Assembly: GCF_021491355.1 (NCBI RefSeq)
Contig: NZ_JAKENF010000002.1
Span: 124,001 to 188,000 of the forward strand
Source: Alitabrizicola rongguiensis
GTDB taxonomy: Bacteria > Pseudomonadota > Alphaproteobacteria > Rhodobacterales > Rhodobacteraceae
Direction: 5' to 3'
Length of the DNA stretch: 64,000 bases
Part shown: positions 53,654 through 62,831 of the stretch, piece by piece
Layout of the letters: every line of letters begins with the position of its first letter
Numbering within the stretch: the first letter of the stretch is position 1
Notes under the pieces: model-generated
The model's database searches: none
The model's input: the letters and a program-made list of their open reading frames with translations, nothing else
Told to the model about the DNA's origin: nothing
Program-made: the position numbers and the translations under genes

Positions 53654-54715
53654 ATGACGCGCTTTCCCACCCGATCCCTGATGCTGGTCTTCGCCGCCGC
53701 GAGCCTTGCGCCAATGGCGCTTCTGGCAGCGGGGCTGTCTGGCGGCTGGGGCTGGTTTCTGGCCGCGCTCCTTTATGTCGGCGGATTCGCGGCGCTGCTC
53801 GACCGGATACTGCCGCACCTTCTGCTAGAGGCGCCGGAGGGGGCCGAGTTCCCCGGCTCGGACGCGTTGCTGGTTGTCCTGGCACTTGCCCATCTGACGC
53901 TCTGGCCGGTGGCGGTCGCGGTGATCGCGGGGCGGACGGGGTTCGGTCCGGCCGGCGGCATCCTGGCCTTCTTTGCCTTCGGGCTGACCTTTGGCCAGAT
54001 CTCGAATCCGGTCGCGCATGAACTGATCCATCGCAGCGACCGTCGGCTCTTCTGGCTGGGGGTAGCGGTCTATGCCTCGATGCTGTTTGCCCATCACGCC
54101 TCGGCGCACCGGCTTGTGCACCATGTACATGTCGCGAGCGATGGCGATCCGAATTCCGCCTACCGAGGCGAAACGGTCTGGCAATTCCTGCCCCGGGCAT
54201 GGATCGGGTCCTTCCGCGCCGGCTACGCCGCCGAAGTGCGCCTGCGGCGGGGGCGCGGCCTGCACCCTTACGCGATCTATCTCGGCCTGTCCGGGCTGAG
54301 CCTGATCCTGTCGGCGGTCGTTGCCGGATGGATCGGCCTCGCGGTGCATCTGGCTTTGGCGCTGCATGTGACCTCGCAACTCCTGATCTCGGACTATGTC
54401 CAGCATTACGGGCTACGCCGGGCGGTGCGTCGTGACGGTCGACTGGAGCCCGTCGGCGACCGCCATTCCTGGAATGCGCCGCAGTGGTTCAGCGGCAAGA
54501 TGATGCTGCATGCGCCGCGCCATTCCGATCACCATGCCCACCCTTCGCGCCCCTATCCGGGCCTTCGCCTGCCCGGTGACGCACCCATGCTGCCGCGCGG
54601 GCTGCCGCTGATGGGCGCGCTGGCTCTGATCCCGCCCCTGTGGTTCCGGGTCATGGACCGCCGGCTCGCGCGGCTCGCCTCACGCGAAAGCGATGGCACG
54701 GGTCTGGCGCCGTGA
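53654..54715 (+). CDS. alkB: Alkane 1-monooxygenase (AlkB-type fatty acid desaturase superfamily)
   Basis: A 353-aa membrane diiron enzyme. The histidine clusters that bind iron are present in order: HELIH, HRLVHHVHVA (the HxxxHH type), NPVAHE and HSDHHAHP near the C-terminus. Four to six helices surround them. AlkB enzymes hydroxylate medium-chain alkanes at C1 with rubredoxin as electron donor. No rubredoxin gene is nearby, so it might be a diverged relative acting on other lipids. ATG at 53654; a GTG at 53648 also possible. It diverges from ftsY. Confidence 0.85.
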   Translation: MTRFPTRSLMLVFAAASLAPMALLAAGLSGGWGWFLAALLYVGGFAALLDRILPHLLLEAPEGAEFPGSDALLVVLALAHLTLWPVAVAVIAGRTGFGPAGGILAFFAFGLTFGQISNPVAHELIHRSDRRLFWLGVAVYASMLFAHHASAHRLVHHVHVASDGDPNSAYRGETVWQFLPRAWIGSFRAGYAAEVRLRRGRGLHPYAIYLGLSGLSLILSAVVAGWIGLAVHLALALHVTSQLLISDYVQHYGLRRAVRRDGRLEPVGDRHSWNAPQWFSGKMMLHAPRHSDHHAHPSRPYPGLRLPGDAPMLPRGLPLMGALALIPPLWFRVMDRRLARLASRESDGTGLAP

Positions 54716-54740
54716 TCGGTCCTCTGGCAGGTTTTCGCAC

Positions 54741-55136
54741 ATGTTGCGCCTGCTTGTCCTCGCCCTGATCTCTCTGCCAGCGCTCGCCCTGGCCGAATCC
54801 CCCATGACCGGGGCCGAGTTCGAGGCACAACTGACCGGCAAGACCATGACCTATGCAGAAGCCGGCCAGGTCTATGGGATCGAGCAATACCTGCCAGGAC
54901 GCCAGGTGGTCTGGGCCTTCAGCGGCGAGGAATGCCGCAAGGGCACCTGGTACGAGCAAGGCCCAGCAATCTGCTTTATCTACGAAGACAACCCAGACCC
55001 GCAGTGCTGGCTCTTCTTCCAGCGCGCCGACGGGCTGAAAGCCCATTTCATCGGTGATCCGGAGGGAACTGAATTGTCTGCCGTCGATGAAAGCACGCAG
55101 CCCCTTTCCTGCGCCGGGCCTGATCTCGGGGTCTGA
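54741..55136 (+). CDS. Small exported protein of unknown function
   Basis: A 131-aa precursor with a signal peptide of about 18 residues (LVLALISLPALALA). The mature part has four cysteines (EECRKG, AICFIY, PQCWLF, LSCAGP), suggesting two disulfides in the periplasm. The stretch QVVWAFSGEECRKGTWY resembles domains seen in other alphaproteobacterial exported proteins of unknown role. It lies 25 nt after alkB on the same strand and is convergent with xseA. Confidence 0.7.
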   Translation: MLRLLVLALISLPALALAESPMTGAEFEAQLTGKTMTYAEAGQVYGIEQYLPGRQVVWAFSGEECRKGTWYEQGPAICFIYEDNPDPQCWLFFQRADGLKAHFIGDPEGTELSAVDESTQPLSCAGPDLGV

Positions 55137-55140
55137 CGGA

Positions 55141-56697
55141 TCAGAACAGCGATCCCTGCCCGTCCGGCGCTTTGCCACCCTTTTTCCCGGGTTTCGTCCC
55201 GAGCGAGAGGCGGCCGTCGCGGAATTCGATCTCGAGCAACTGCGCGCTCTCGGCCCCTGCCTTGGTTGTGACGACGTGACCGTCGCCACGCACGACAGCG
55301 TAACCGCGCGCCAGAGTTTCGCGATAACCGAGCGTCTGGCGCGTGCGGTCCAGCGCCTCAAGCCTGTCGGCGAAGGTCTTGAGCCGCTGCTTCGGTGTCG
55401 CTTCAAGCCGCGCTGCAAGCCCGTCGAGCCTGGCGCGGCCCTCGCGCGCCCGACGGTCCGCATCGCCGATCAGGCGGGCAAGCGCGGGGGCCAGCCGGGA
55501 CGACAGAATGTCGAAGCTCCGTCGCTCCTGCGCGATCCGGCGGTCGCGGGCAGCACCGAGGATGCGGGTCTCGTTGTCGAGCTTCTGGCGCTTCTGCATC
55601 GCCAGTGCGAGCAGCATCTCGGAGCGCAACCTCCCGGCCACCCGCTCGAATCCGGTCCGCTTGGCCGCCGCCGCAAGTCCGAGCGCCCCGCCGAGCCGCC
55701 CCGTCCACAGGTCCAGCCGTTGCGAGGCGGCGCTGGTCAATGTATCAAGCCGCGGCAGCGCGCGGGACAGATCGCGCACGCGCTGGCTGCGCTGAGTCAC
55801 CCCCTGCGCCACCGCCCGCGACAGCCGCGCCGCCTGCGCGTCAACCGTGGCCTGCAACTCCAGCCGCACCGGCACCGCCATTTCGGCGGCAGCGGTCGGG
55901 GTGGGGGCACGGCGGTCGGCGGCGTAGTCGATCAGCGTGGTGTCCGTTTCGTGCCCGACGGCCGAGATCAGAGGGATGCGGCTTTCCGCCGCCGCGCGCA
56001 CCACGATCTCTTCGTTGAAACCCCAGAGGTCTTCCAGACTGCCTCCGCCCCGCGCCACGATCAGCAGGTCGGGGCGCGGGATCGGCCCGCCGGGCGCAAT
56101 CGCATTGAAACCCCGGATCGCCGCCGCCACCTCGGGCGCGCATTTCTCGCCCTGCACCGCCACTGGCCAGATCAGCACATGGCGCGGGAAGCGGTCGCGC
56201 AGCCGGTGCAGGATGTCGCGGATCACCGCGCCCGAGGGCGAGGTCACAACGCCGATCACCTCGGGCAGCCAGGGGATCGGCTTTTTCCGCCCTTCGTCGA
56301 AAAGTCCCTCCGCGGCCAGCGCCTGCCGCCGCTTCTCCAGCATCGCCATCAGCGCGCCGGCGCCCGCCGGGGCCATGTCCTCAACGATCATCTGGTATTT
56401 GGACTGTCCGGGGAACGTCGTCAGCCGTCCGGTCGCAACAACCTCGAGCCCCTCCTCGGGCCTGACCGACAGCCGCCCCGCCTGCCCCTTCCAGCAGATC
56501 GCAGCAAGCACGGCGCGGTCATCCTTGAGGTCGAAGTAGAGATGCCCCGAGGCGGGCCGCGAGACCCGCCCGATCTCGCCGCGGACGCGCACGAGGCCGA
56601 ACTCCCCCTCGATCACGCGCTTCACCGCGCCGGACAGTTCCGAGACGGTGAATTCCGGGGCGTTGCCTTGGGGCACGGGGTCTTCGAACAGGTCCAT
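55141..56697 (-). CDS. xseA: Exodeoxyribonuclease VII large subunit
   Basis: A 518-aa subunit that with XseB degrades single-stranded DNA. The N-terminal OB fold (FTVSELSGAVKRVIEGEFG, SGHLYFDLKDD), the catalytic region (VIGVVTSPSGAVIRDI, RGGGSLEDLWGFNEE, SAVGHETDTTLIDYAADRRAPTPTAAAE) and a long coiled coil are all present, with a short C-terminal tail. ATG at 56697. xseB is not in the window. Stop codons of this gene and the small exported protein are 4 nt apart. Confidence 0.96.
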   Translation of the reverse strand: MDLFEDPVPQGNAPEFTVSELSGAVKRVIEGEFGLVRVRGEIGRVSRPASGHLYFDLKDDRAVLAAICWKGQAGRLSVRPEEGLEVVATGRLTTFPGQSKYQMIVEDMAPAGAGALMAMLEKRRQALAAEGLFDEGRKKPIPWLPEVIGVVTSPSGAVIRDILHRLRDRFPRHVLIWPVAVQGEKCAPEVAAAIRGFNAIAPGGPIPRPDLLIVARGGGSLEDLWGFNEEIVVRAAAESRIPLISAVGHETDTTLIDYAADRRAPTPTAAAEMAVPVRLELQATVDAQAARLSRAVAQGVTQRSQRVRDLSRALPRLDTLTSAASQRLDLWTGRLGGALGLAAAAKRTGFERVAGRLRSEMLLALAMQKRQKLDNETRILGAARDRRIAQERRSFDILSSRLAPALARLIGDADRRAREGRARLDGLAARLEATPKQRLKTFADRLEALDRTRQTLGYRETLARGYAVVRGDGHVVTTKAGAESAQLLEIEFRDGRLSLGTKPGKKGGKAPDGQGSLF

Positions 56698-56801
56698 GGC
56701 CTCTGGATAGCAAGTCGGATGCACCTTGCGAAGTCGGCAAGAGCAGTTTTCTGAGCCTCCCCGGCCAGTCCTCCGGCCATCCTCCCCGGAATTGATGTCT
56801 G

Positions 56802-57449
56802 CTATTCGTCCGACGCCTCACCGGAATTGACGACACGGGGCGCGCGGGCGCCCAGGCTGGAGCTTATTGCCAGCCCGAGCAGGAAGACCCCCCAATTGAA
56901 GCGGTAGGCAGTGGCGTCGATCTGGTGAAACAGCAATCCGGTCAGCAGGCTGGCAACGACGCTGATGACCAATCCCACCGCGAAGGCCCGCCATGCCCAG
57001 CGAGCGCGCCGCACCGTATGGTCAGTGGGCCAGAATGCTTCTGGCGCCGGCTGGTCGAATTCCTGAGCGTAGCGCGCAAGAAAGCGCGCGTAGGCATCCG
57101 GGTTCGCGCGTACCTCGCCGGTCATGCCGGCGCGGTCGGGCCGTCTGCCGGTGCCGCAGTATGTTTCCGCGAAATCGTCGGGCCAAAAGTGACGATGCAG
57201 TCCCCTGATCTCGGAAATGATCTTTGACGGAACGGCCGGCATCTCATCGAGCAGGTCGAGATAGAGAAACCGCCGATACTCTGCAACCGCACCCGCCGCA
57301 TTTTCGGGAAAGAGAGTCAGCCGGTCCCCGATCCATGTGGCAAAGCCGCGATCCCTTGGCCGGCCTGGCCCGAAGCGCGGCGGCGCGGAGACCGCCGGCA
57401 TGGGGCGTCGCTGCACCCATTCCCATAGCTCAGGATCAGAAAGCGGCAT
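56802..57449 (-). CDS. Conserved unknown protein with two C-terminal membrane helices
   Basis: A 215-aa protein. The first 150 residues look soluble ([38 protein letters not shown]), followed by two helices (about 157-178 and 184-201) and a short tail. I do not recognise a named family. ATG at 57449 follows AGAGAGAAG at good spacing, and codon use matches neighbours, so it is likely real. It diverges from purD across a gap holding a 17-bp palindrome. Confidence 0.6.
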   Translation of the reverse strand: MPLSDPELWEWVQRRPMPAVSAPPRFGPGRPRDRGFATWIGDRLTLFPENAAGAVAEYRRFLYLDLLDEMPAVPSKIISEIRGLHRHFWPDDFAETYCGTGRRPDRAGMTGEVRANPDAYARFLARYAQEFDQPAPEAFWPTDHTVRRARWAWRAFAVGLVISVVASLLTGLLFHQIDATAYRFNWGVFLLGLAISSSLGARAPRVVNSGEASDE

Positions 57450-57475
57450 TCTTCTCTCTGCGCGGACCGACCCAT

Positions 57476-57492
57476 GAAGCATACCATGCTTC
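57476..57492. promoter_or_regulatory. Palindrome in the purD divergent gap
   Basis: GAAGCAT-ACC-ATGCTTC is a perfect 7-bp inverted repeat, 77 bp before the purD ATG and 27 bp before the divergent gene. It is a candidate operator. Confidence 0.4.
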
Positions 57493-57568
57493 GATCCGAC
57501 TGGATATTGTCTCCGGGGCGGGGGACGGCTATGCGCCAGTAGAGTGGACGACAGCCGGGAGCAAGCGC

Positions 57569-58834
57569 ATGAACATCCTCATCCTCGGATCGGGCGGGCG
57601 GGAACATGCGCTGGCTTGGGCAGTCAGCCAGAACCCCAAGACCGACAAGCTGATCGTCGCGCCGGGCAATGCCGGGATCGCGCAGGTGGCGGAATGCGCG
57701 ACGCTCGACATTCTCGATGGCGCAGCGGTGGTGGCTTTCTGCGAGGAACAGGCGATCGACTTCGTCATCGTCGGGCCCGAGGCACCGCTGGCCGCCGGAG
57801 TGGCGGACGCGCTACGGGAGTCCGGCATCCTGACCTTCGGCCCCTCTGCGGCGGCAGCGCGGCTGGAGGCATCGAAGGGCTTCACCAAGGAAATCTGCGA
57901 TGCCTGCGGCGCGCCCACCGCCGCCTGGGCACGCTTCACCGAAGCCGAGCCGGCAAAGACCTACATCCGCGAGAAAGGCGCGCCGATCGTGGTCAAGGCC
58001 GATGGCCTCGCCGCCGGCAAGGGCGTGATCGTCGCGATGACCGAGGCCGAGGCGCTGGCCGCGATCGACGAGATGTTCGGCGGAAGCTTCGGCGCGGCGG
58101 GGGCCGAGGTGGTGATCGAGGAATTCATGGCGGGTGAGGAGGCCAGCTTCTTCGTGCTGACCGATGGCGAGGCCTGCCTTCCTGTCGGCAGCGCACAGGA
58201 CCACAAGCGTGTTGGCGACGGCGATACCGGGCCGAATACCGGCGGCATGGGAGCCTATTCCCCTGCCCCAGTCCTGACCGACGCCATTGCCAAACAAGCG
58301 CTGGACGAGATCGTCCTTCCGACTGTGCGCGAGATGGCGCGGCGCGGAACGCCTTATCAAGGTGTGCTCTATGCCGGGCTGATGATCGAGAACGGCCGCG
58401 CGCGGCTTGTCGAATACAACGTCCGCTTCGGCGACCCCGAATGCCAGGTGCTGATGATGCGCCTGGGCGCGCAGGCGCTGGACCTGATGCTCGCCTGCGC
58501 TGAAGGGCGGCTCAGGGAAGCGAAGGTCAACTGGGCGGACGATCATGCCCTGACCGTGGTCATGGCGGCACAGGGCTATCCCGGCGACTACGCCAAGGGC
58601 AGCCAGATCCGCGGCCTCGAGGAGCTGCCCGAGGATAGCCGCCACATGGTATTCCATGCCGGAACTGCCGCCCGCGACGGCCAGATCATCGCTACTGGCG
58701 GGCGCGTGCTGAACGTGACGGCGCGTGGAATGACCCTGGCCGAGGCGCAGGCAGAAGCCTATGCGATGGTCGACCGCATCGACTGGCCGGGCGGGTTCTG
58801 TCGGCGCGACATCGGCTGGCGGGCGCTGCCGTGA
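57569..58834 (+). CDS. purD: Phosphoribosylamine-glycine ligase
   Basis: A 421-aa ATP-grasp enzyme that makes glycinamide ribonucleotide, the second step of purine synthesis. Signatures: [65 protein letters not shown] region, and [15 protein letters not shown] at 57569 follows GGGAG. The stop overlaps the GTG start of the bestrophin-family gene. Confidence 0.97.
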   Translation: MNILILGSGGREHALAWAVSQNPKTDKLIVAPGNAGIAQVAECATLDILDGAAVVAFCEEQAIDFVIVGPEAPLAAGVADALRESGILTFGPSAAAARLEASKGFTKEICDACGAPTAAWARFTEAEPAKTYIREKGAPIVVKADGLAAGKGVIVAMTEAEALAAIDEMFGGSFGAAGAEVVIEEFMAGEEASFFVLTDGEACLPVGSAQDHKRVGDGDTGPNTGGMGAYSPAPVLTDAIAKQALDEIVLPTVREMARRGTPYQGVLYAGLMIENGRARLVEYNVRFGDPECQVLMMRLGAQALDLMLACAEGRLREAKVNWADDHALTVVMAAQGYPGDYAKGSQIRGLEELPEDSRHMVFHAGTAARDGQIIATGGRVLNVTARGMTLAEAQAEAYAMVDRIDWPGGFCRRDIGWRALP

Positions 58835-59733
58835 TCCTGCGCGAGAAGCCCGGCCCGATCGAGCTTCTCACCGCGATCCGCGGATCGGTCCTGCCGCATA
58901 TCGCGACGGAACTTCTTGTGGTGATGGCATTCTCGGCGGCGCTGGTCGTGTTCGACGGTCTGGTCCATCCGCTACCCCACCTGTCGGCCACGCCTTTCGC
59001 GACCTTCGGCATCGCGCTGTCGCTGTTCCTCGGCTTCCGCAACAATGCCGCCTATGATCGTTGGTGGGAGGCGCGCAAGCTCTGGGGCGGACTGGTGGCC
59101 GACCTGCGGAGCTTGGCGCGCGAACTGGAGCTGTTCCTGCCCGACGCTGCGGCCAGGCACCGCCAGCTTGAACTGTGTCTGGCCTTCCTGCATCTCCACC
59201 GGCTGAACCTGCGTCGGACCAAGCCCGACAGTGACGCCGAGGCCGCCATCCATGCCGCGAGGCTCGACCTCACGTCTGCGCCCCATCCGCCCTGCGCCGC
59301 GCTCGACCGCATGAGCGCCGAACTTGCCGTGCTGCATCGCGATGGCCAGATCGACGGTTTCGGCGCGCGGGCGCTTTCGGCGCGCCTTGGAAGCATTGCC
59401 CTCAATCAGGCGGGCTGCGAGCGCATTGCCACCACCCCCCTCCCATACGTCTATTCGCTGCTGATCTACCGCACCGTCTGGCTTTATTGCATGCTGGTGC
59501 CGCTGGCGATGATCGAACCGGCGGGCTGGCTGGCCCCGATCTTCGTCGGCATAGTCGCCTACGTGTTCTTCGGCCTGGCGGAGGTGACCGAGGAATTGGC
59601 CCACCCCTTCGGCAAGACACCGAACGCGCTGCCGCTCGACGCGATCTGCCGCACGGTCGAGATCAGCCTCGCCCCTCATCTCGGTCGTCCTGCGCCCGCG
59701 CCGCTGGCTCCGGTCGATTTCCGGCTGGATTAG
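58831..59733 (+). CDS. Bestrophin/RFP-TM family membrane channel protein
   Basis: A 300-aa protein of the bacterial bestrophin family, anion or cation channels that form pentamers. Landmarks: [26 protein letters not shown] (pore-neck region), [12 protein letters not shown], and [28 protein letters not shown] at the C-terminus. Four helices are expected. GTG at 58831 overlaps the purD stop as GTGA, so it is coupled to purD. Its stop overlaps that of the convergent pyruvate kinase-like gene by 4 bp. Confidence 0.9.
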   Translation: MILREKPGPIELLTAIRGSVLPHIATELLVVMAFSAALVVFDGLVHPLPHLSATPFATFGIALSLFLGFRNNAAYDRWWEARKLWGGLVADLRSLARELELFLPDAAARHRQLELCLAFLHLHRLNLRRTKPDSDAEAAIHAARLDLTSAPHPPCAALDRMSAELAVLHRDGQIDGFGARALSARLGSIALNQAGCERIATTPLPYVYSLLIYRTVWLYCMLVPLAMIEPAGWLAPIFVGIVAYVFFGLAEVTEELAHPFGKTPNALPLDAICRTVEISLAPHLGRPAPAPLAPVDFRLD

Positions 59734-61241
59734 CTGCCGTCGCCCCAGGCCTTCAGCTGCACGAGGCGGGCGGATTTCTTCATCTGGTGACGGTCCATGC
59801 GCCCGAGGATGCCGCGCAGAAAGCGCACCGCCTCGACCACATGCGGCCCCTTGTTCAGCATCACGCATTCCGCCCGCTGGCCCATGGCCGCATCGGTGAC
59901 TTCGGCCCGGCTGGCCTGACCGTCGCGCACCATTCCCTCGAGCACCTGCGTAGCCCAGATCACCGGCACCTGGGCCGCCTCGCACAGCCAAAGGATTTCC
60001 TCCTGAACCTCCGACAGGCGCTCGAAGCCGATCTCCACCGCCAGATCGCCGCGGGCGATCATCACGCCGACCGGCAAGCGGCCGCCGGCCTCGACGATCA
60101 GGTCCGGCAGGTTGCGCAAACCCAGGGGCGTCTCGATCTTGAGGATGATCGCGGGCATCCGCCCGTCATCGGCGCGCTTCTCCATCTCTTCGATCAGCGC
60201 GCGGATGTCTCCGACCGTCTGGACGAAGGAATAAGAGACCATGTCAGCCTGCGTCACGACCACATCAAGCGCGGCGATATCGTCTTCGGTCAGCGCGGAA
60301 ACCCGAAGGTCGGATCCCGGCAGGTTGACGCCTTTCTCGGGCTTGATCCGCATCCCCTTTGCCGGCGAATGGGTGACCTCGAGGAGCGCGTGGCTCTCTG
60401 GCCGTTCCACAACCTTTGCCCAGAGCTTGCCGTCATCAATCGAAATCTCCGAGCCGACCTCGAGAGCCTCGAGCAGTGCCGGATGGCTGAGGGTCGTGCA
60501 GACGGTCTTGTGCGGCCCGTCCGACAGCGCAGCGGCGATGGCGAAGCGATCGCCGGGCAGGAACCGGTGCTTGTGATCCTTCGACACGGTTTCGATGCGG
60601 AACTTCGGCCCGCCCAGATCCATCGAGACCGGAACACGGCGCCCCGCCAGACCGGCCGCCAGACGAACCTTGCCGATCATCCTTCTCCAGATGTCGGGGC
60701 CGTCATGCGCGCAGTTGATGCGCGCACAGTCCATTCCCGCCAGGACGAGGTCGCGGATCAGGTCGGGATCCTCGGCTGCTTCTGACGGCAGCGTCACCAT
60801 GACCCGCGTCTGCGGCCCGTCGGTCCCGCTTCCGAAAAGCTCGTCCCGACGCGCATCCAACAGGGCGCGCTCGCCGCTGATCGCCTCGGGCAGCGGAAAG
60901 ACCGGCTCTGCTTCCCCCGCGATCGCTGCAAGCGCGGCGATCACCGCATCGACCGAGGGACGGACATGACCGTCGAGACGGCCGAGCGTCGACAGCCCGA
61001 ACTCGGTCAGACGCGGCTGCAGCGCCGTCAGGTCCATCCGGCGCAGTGCCAGCCAGTCGGCAAGGTTTAGCGCCGAGGACCGGAATGCCTCGCGGCGGAT
61101 ACCGGGCCCCCACTGGGCCATGCGACGATCAGAGTCGGCCACCAGCGCCTTACGCATCCGCCGCAGGTCCGCCAGAAGCTCGCGGGCCTGCTCCCGCCGG
61201 AGGGTCAGCGCCGACGCCGCCTCGAATGTCATGTCCGTCAC
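59730..61241 (-). CDS. Short pyruvate kinase-like protein without the C-terminal domain
   Basis: A 503-aa pyruvate kinase relative. The barrel has core motifs: ARINCAHDG, SMDLGGPKFRIET, LKIETPLGLRNL with the catalytic lysine, GVMIARGDLAVEIGFE and PVIWATQVLEGM. The protein ends shortly after the barrel; the C-terminal allosteric domain is missing. In its place there is an N-terminal extension of about 150 residues (REQARELLADLRRMRKAL, LNLADWLALRR) not found in normal PykA. Such proteins form a separate branch in alphaproteobacteria. GTG at 61241 is preferred because GGGAG lies 8 nt upstream; ATG at 61232 is the alternative. Confidence 0.83.
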   Translation of the reverse strand: MTDMTFEAASALTLRREQARELLADLRRMRKALVADSDRRMAQWGPGIRREAFRSSALNLADWLALRRMDLTALQPRLTEFGLSTLGRLDGHVRPSVDAVIAALAAIAGEAEPVFPLPEAISGERALLDARRDELFGSGTDGPQTRVMVTLPSEAAEDPDLIRDLVLAGMDCARINCAHDGPDIWRRMIGKVRLAAGLAGRRVPVSMDLGGPKFRIETVSKDHKHRFLPGDRFAIAAALSDGPHKTVCTTLSHPALLEALEVGSEISIDDGKLWAKVVERPESHALLEVTHSPAKGMRIKPEKGVNLPGSDLRVSALTEDDIAALDVVVTQADMVSYSFVQTVGDIRALIEEMEKRADDGRMPAIILKIETPLGLRNLPDLIVEAGGRLPVGVMIARGDLAVEIGFERLSEVQEEILWLCEAAQVPVIWATQVLEGMVRDGQASRAEVTDAAMGQRAECVMLNKGPHVVEAVRFLRGILGRMDRHQMKKSARLVQLKAWGDGS

Positions 61242-61346
61242 AGTCGGTTCTCCCTGCAGGTCCGGCGCACGGACCCTATCACCGGCCATAGTGACAGCCC
61301 CATGACAATGAAAGGGGCACGGCCGCAGACCCGACCCCACTTCCCC

Positions 61347-61375
61347 TTGCACCCCCTGCCCTGCCCGCATAAGAA
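61347..61375 (+). promoter_or_regulatory. Candidate sigma-70 promoter of lysC
   Basis: TTGCAC (61347) and TAAGAA (61370) are separated by 17 bp, 36 bp before the lysC ATG. Confidence 0.4.
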
Positions 61376-61410
61376 GCGGTCGATTTTCAAGGCGGGCACG
61401 GAGGGCGTTC

Positions 61411-62658
61411 ATGCCGCTTCTGGTGATGAAATTCGGGGGAACCTCGGTGGCCGATCTCGGCCGCATCAAGAACGCCGCCCTGAAGGTCAAACGCGAGGTC
61501 GAGCGCGGCTATGACGTGATCGTCATCGTCTCGGCCATGTCGGGCAAGACCAACGAACTCGTGGGCTGGGTCGAGCAGACCTCGCCCCTGTTCGACGCCC
61601 GCGAATACGATGCCGTCGTGTCCTCGGGCGAGAACGTGACGGCCGGCCTGATGGCACTGACGCTGCAGGAGATGGATATCCCCGCGCGCAGCTGGCAGGG
61701 CTGGCAGGTGCCGATCCTGACAACCTCCGCCCATTCCGCCGCCCGATTCATCGACATCCCGCGCGAGAACATCGACGCGAAATTTGCCGAGGGCTTCAAG
61801 GTCGCGGTCGTGGCCGGCTTCCAGGGTGTCAGCGCCGAGGGCCGGATCACCACGCTTGGCCGCGGCGGGTCGGACACCACCGCCGTCGCCTTCGCCGCCG
61901 CCTTCGCCGCGGAGCGCTGCGACATCTACACCGATGTGGACGGGGTCTACACCACCGACCCGCGCATCACCTCCAAGGCCCGCAAGCTCGAGAAGATCGC
62001 CTTCGAGGAAATGCTGGAACTGGCAAGCCTCGGCGCCAAGGTGCTGCAGACCCGCTCGGTCGAGCTGGCCATGCGCTACAAGGTGCGGCTGCGTGTGCTG
62101 TCCTCGTTCGAGGATACCGACGAGAACTCTGGAACCCTGGTCTGCGACGAGGATGAAATCATGGAATCGAAAGCCGTCTCGGGCGTCGCCTATTCGCGCG
62201 ACGAAGCAAAGATGACCCTCGTCAAGGTCCAGGACCGCCCCGGCATCGCCGCCGCGATCTTCGGGCCGCTGGCCGAGGCGGGCGTCAACGTCGACATGAT
62301 CGTGCAGAACATCTCGGAACTGGCCGATGGCGGCGCCTATACCGACATGACCTTCTCCTGCCCCACCAACCAGGTGATGCGCGCCCAGAAGGCGATGGAG
62401 GATGCCCGCGCTTCGGGCGCGGTGAACTATGCCGATCTGGTCGTCGATACAGATGTCGCCAAGATCTCAGTCGTCGGCATCGGCATGCGCAGCCATGCGG
62501 GCGTCGCAGCAACGATGTTCAAGGCACTTGCCGCCGAGAACATCAACATCAAGGTCATCACCACCTCCGAGATCAAGATCTCGGTCCTCGTTGACCGGAA
62601 GTACATGGAATTGGCTGTGCAGGCACTGCACGACGCCTTCCAGCTGGAAAAGGCCTGA
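61411..62658 (+). CDS. lysC: Aspartate kinase
   Basis: A 415-aa enzyme that phosphorylates aspartate, the entry to lysine, methionine and threonine synthesis. The kinase domain has VMKFGGTSVADLGR at the N-terminus, TLGRGGSDTTAVAFAAAF and DVDGVYTTDPRI. Two ACT domains follow (about 255-415), with MTLVKVQDRPGIAAAIFGPLAEAGVNVDMI and ISVVGIGMRSHAGVAATMF, giving feedback control by lysine and/or threonine. ATG at 61411. It diverges from the pyruvate kinase-like gene and is followed by ptsP after 173 nt with no feature seen. Confidence 0.96.
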   Translation: MPLLVMKFGGTSVADLGRIKNAALKVKREVERGYDVIVIVSAMSGKTNELVGWVEQTSPLFDAREYDAVVSSGENVTAGLMALTLQEMDIPARSWQGWQVPILTTSAHSAARFIDIPRENIDAKFAEGFKVAVVAGFQGVSAEGRITTLGRGGSDTTAVAFAAAFAAERCDIYTDVDGVYTTDPRITSKARKLEKIAFEEMLELASLGAKVLQTRSVELAMRYKVRLRVLSSFEDTDENSGTLVCDEDEIMESKAVSGVAYSRDEAKMTLVKVQDRPGIAAAIFGPLAEAGVNVDMIVQNISELADGGAYTDMTFSCPTNQVMRAQKAMEDARASGAVNYADLVVDTDVAKISVVGIGMRSHAGVAATMFKALAAENINIKVITTSEIKISVLVDRKYMELAVQALHDAFQLEKA

Positions 62659-62831
62659 GGCCAGGCTCGCGCGCGAATCTCTTCGAAGGCTTTTGGGCCG
62701 CCCGGCCATGCAACCGGCGCGCGAAGTTCTGCCGGCCAGACCGTGAATGCCGTTTCCACTTTCGAGACGATGTGCTCTAAGCTGCTCCAAGCGCCCCGGA
62801 AATTGCGCCGGGCCGAGGAACTGAAGGATCG

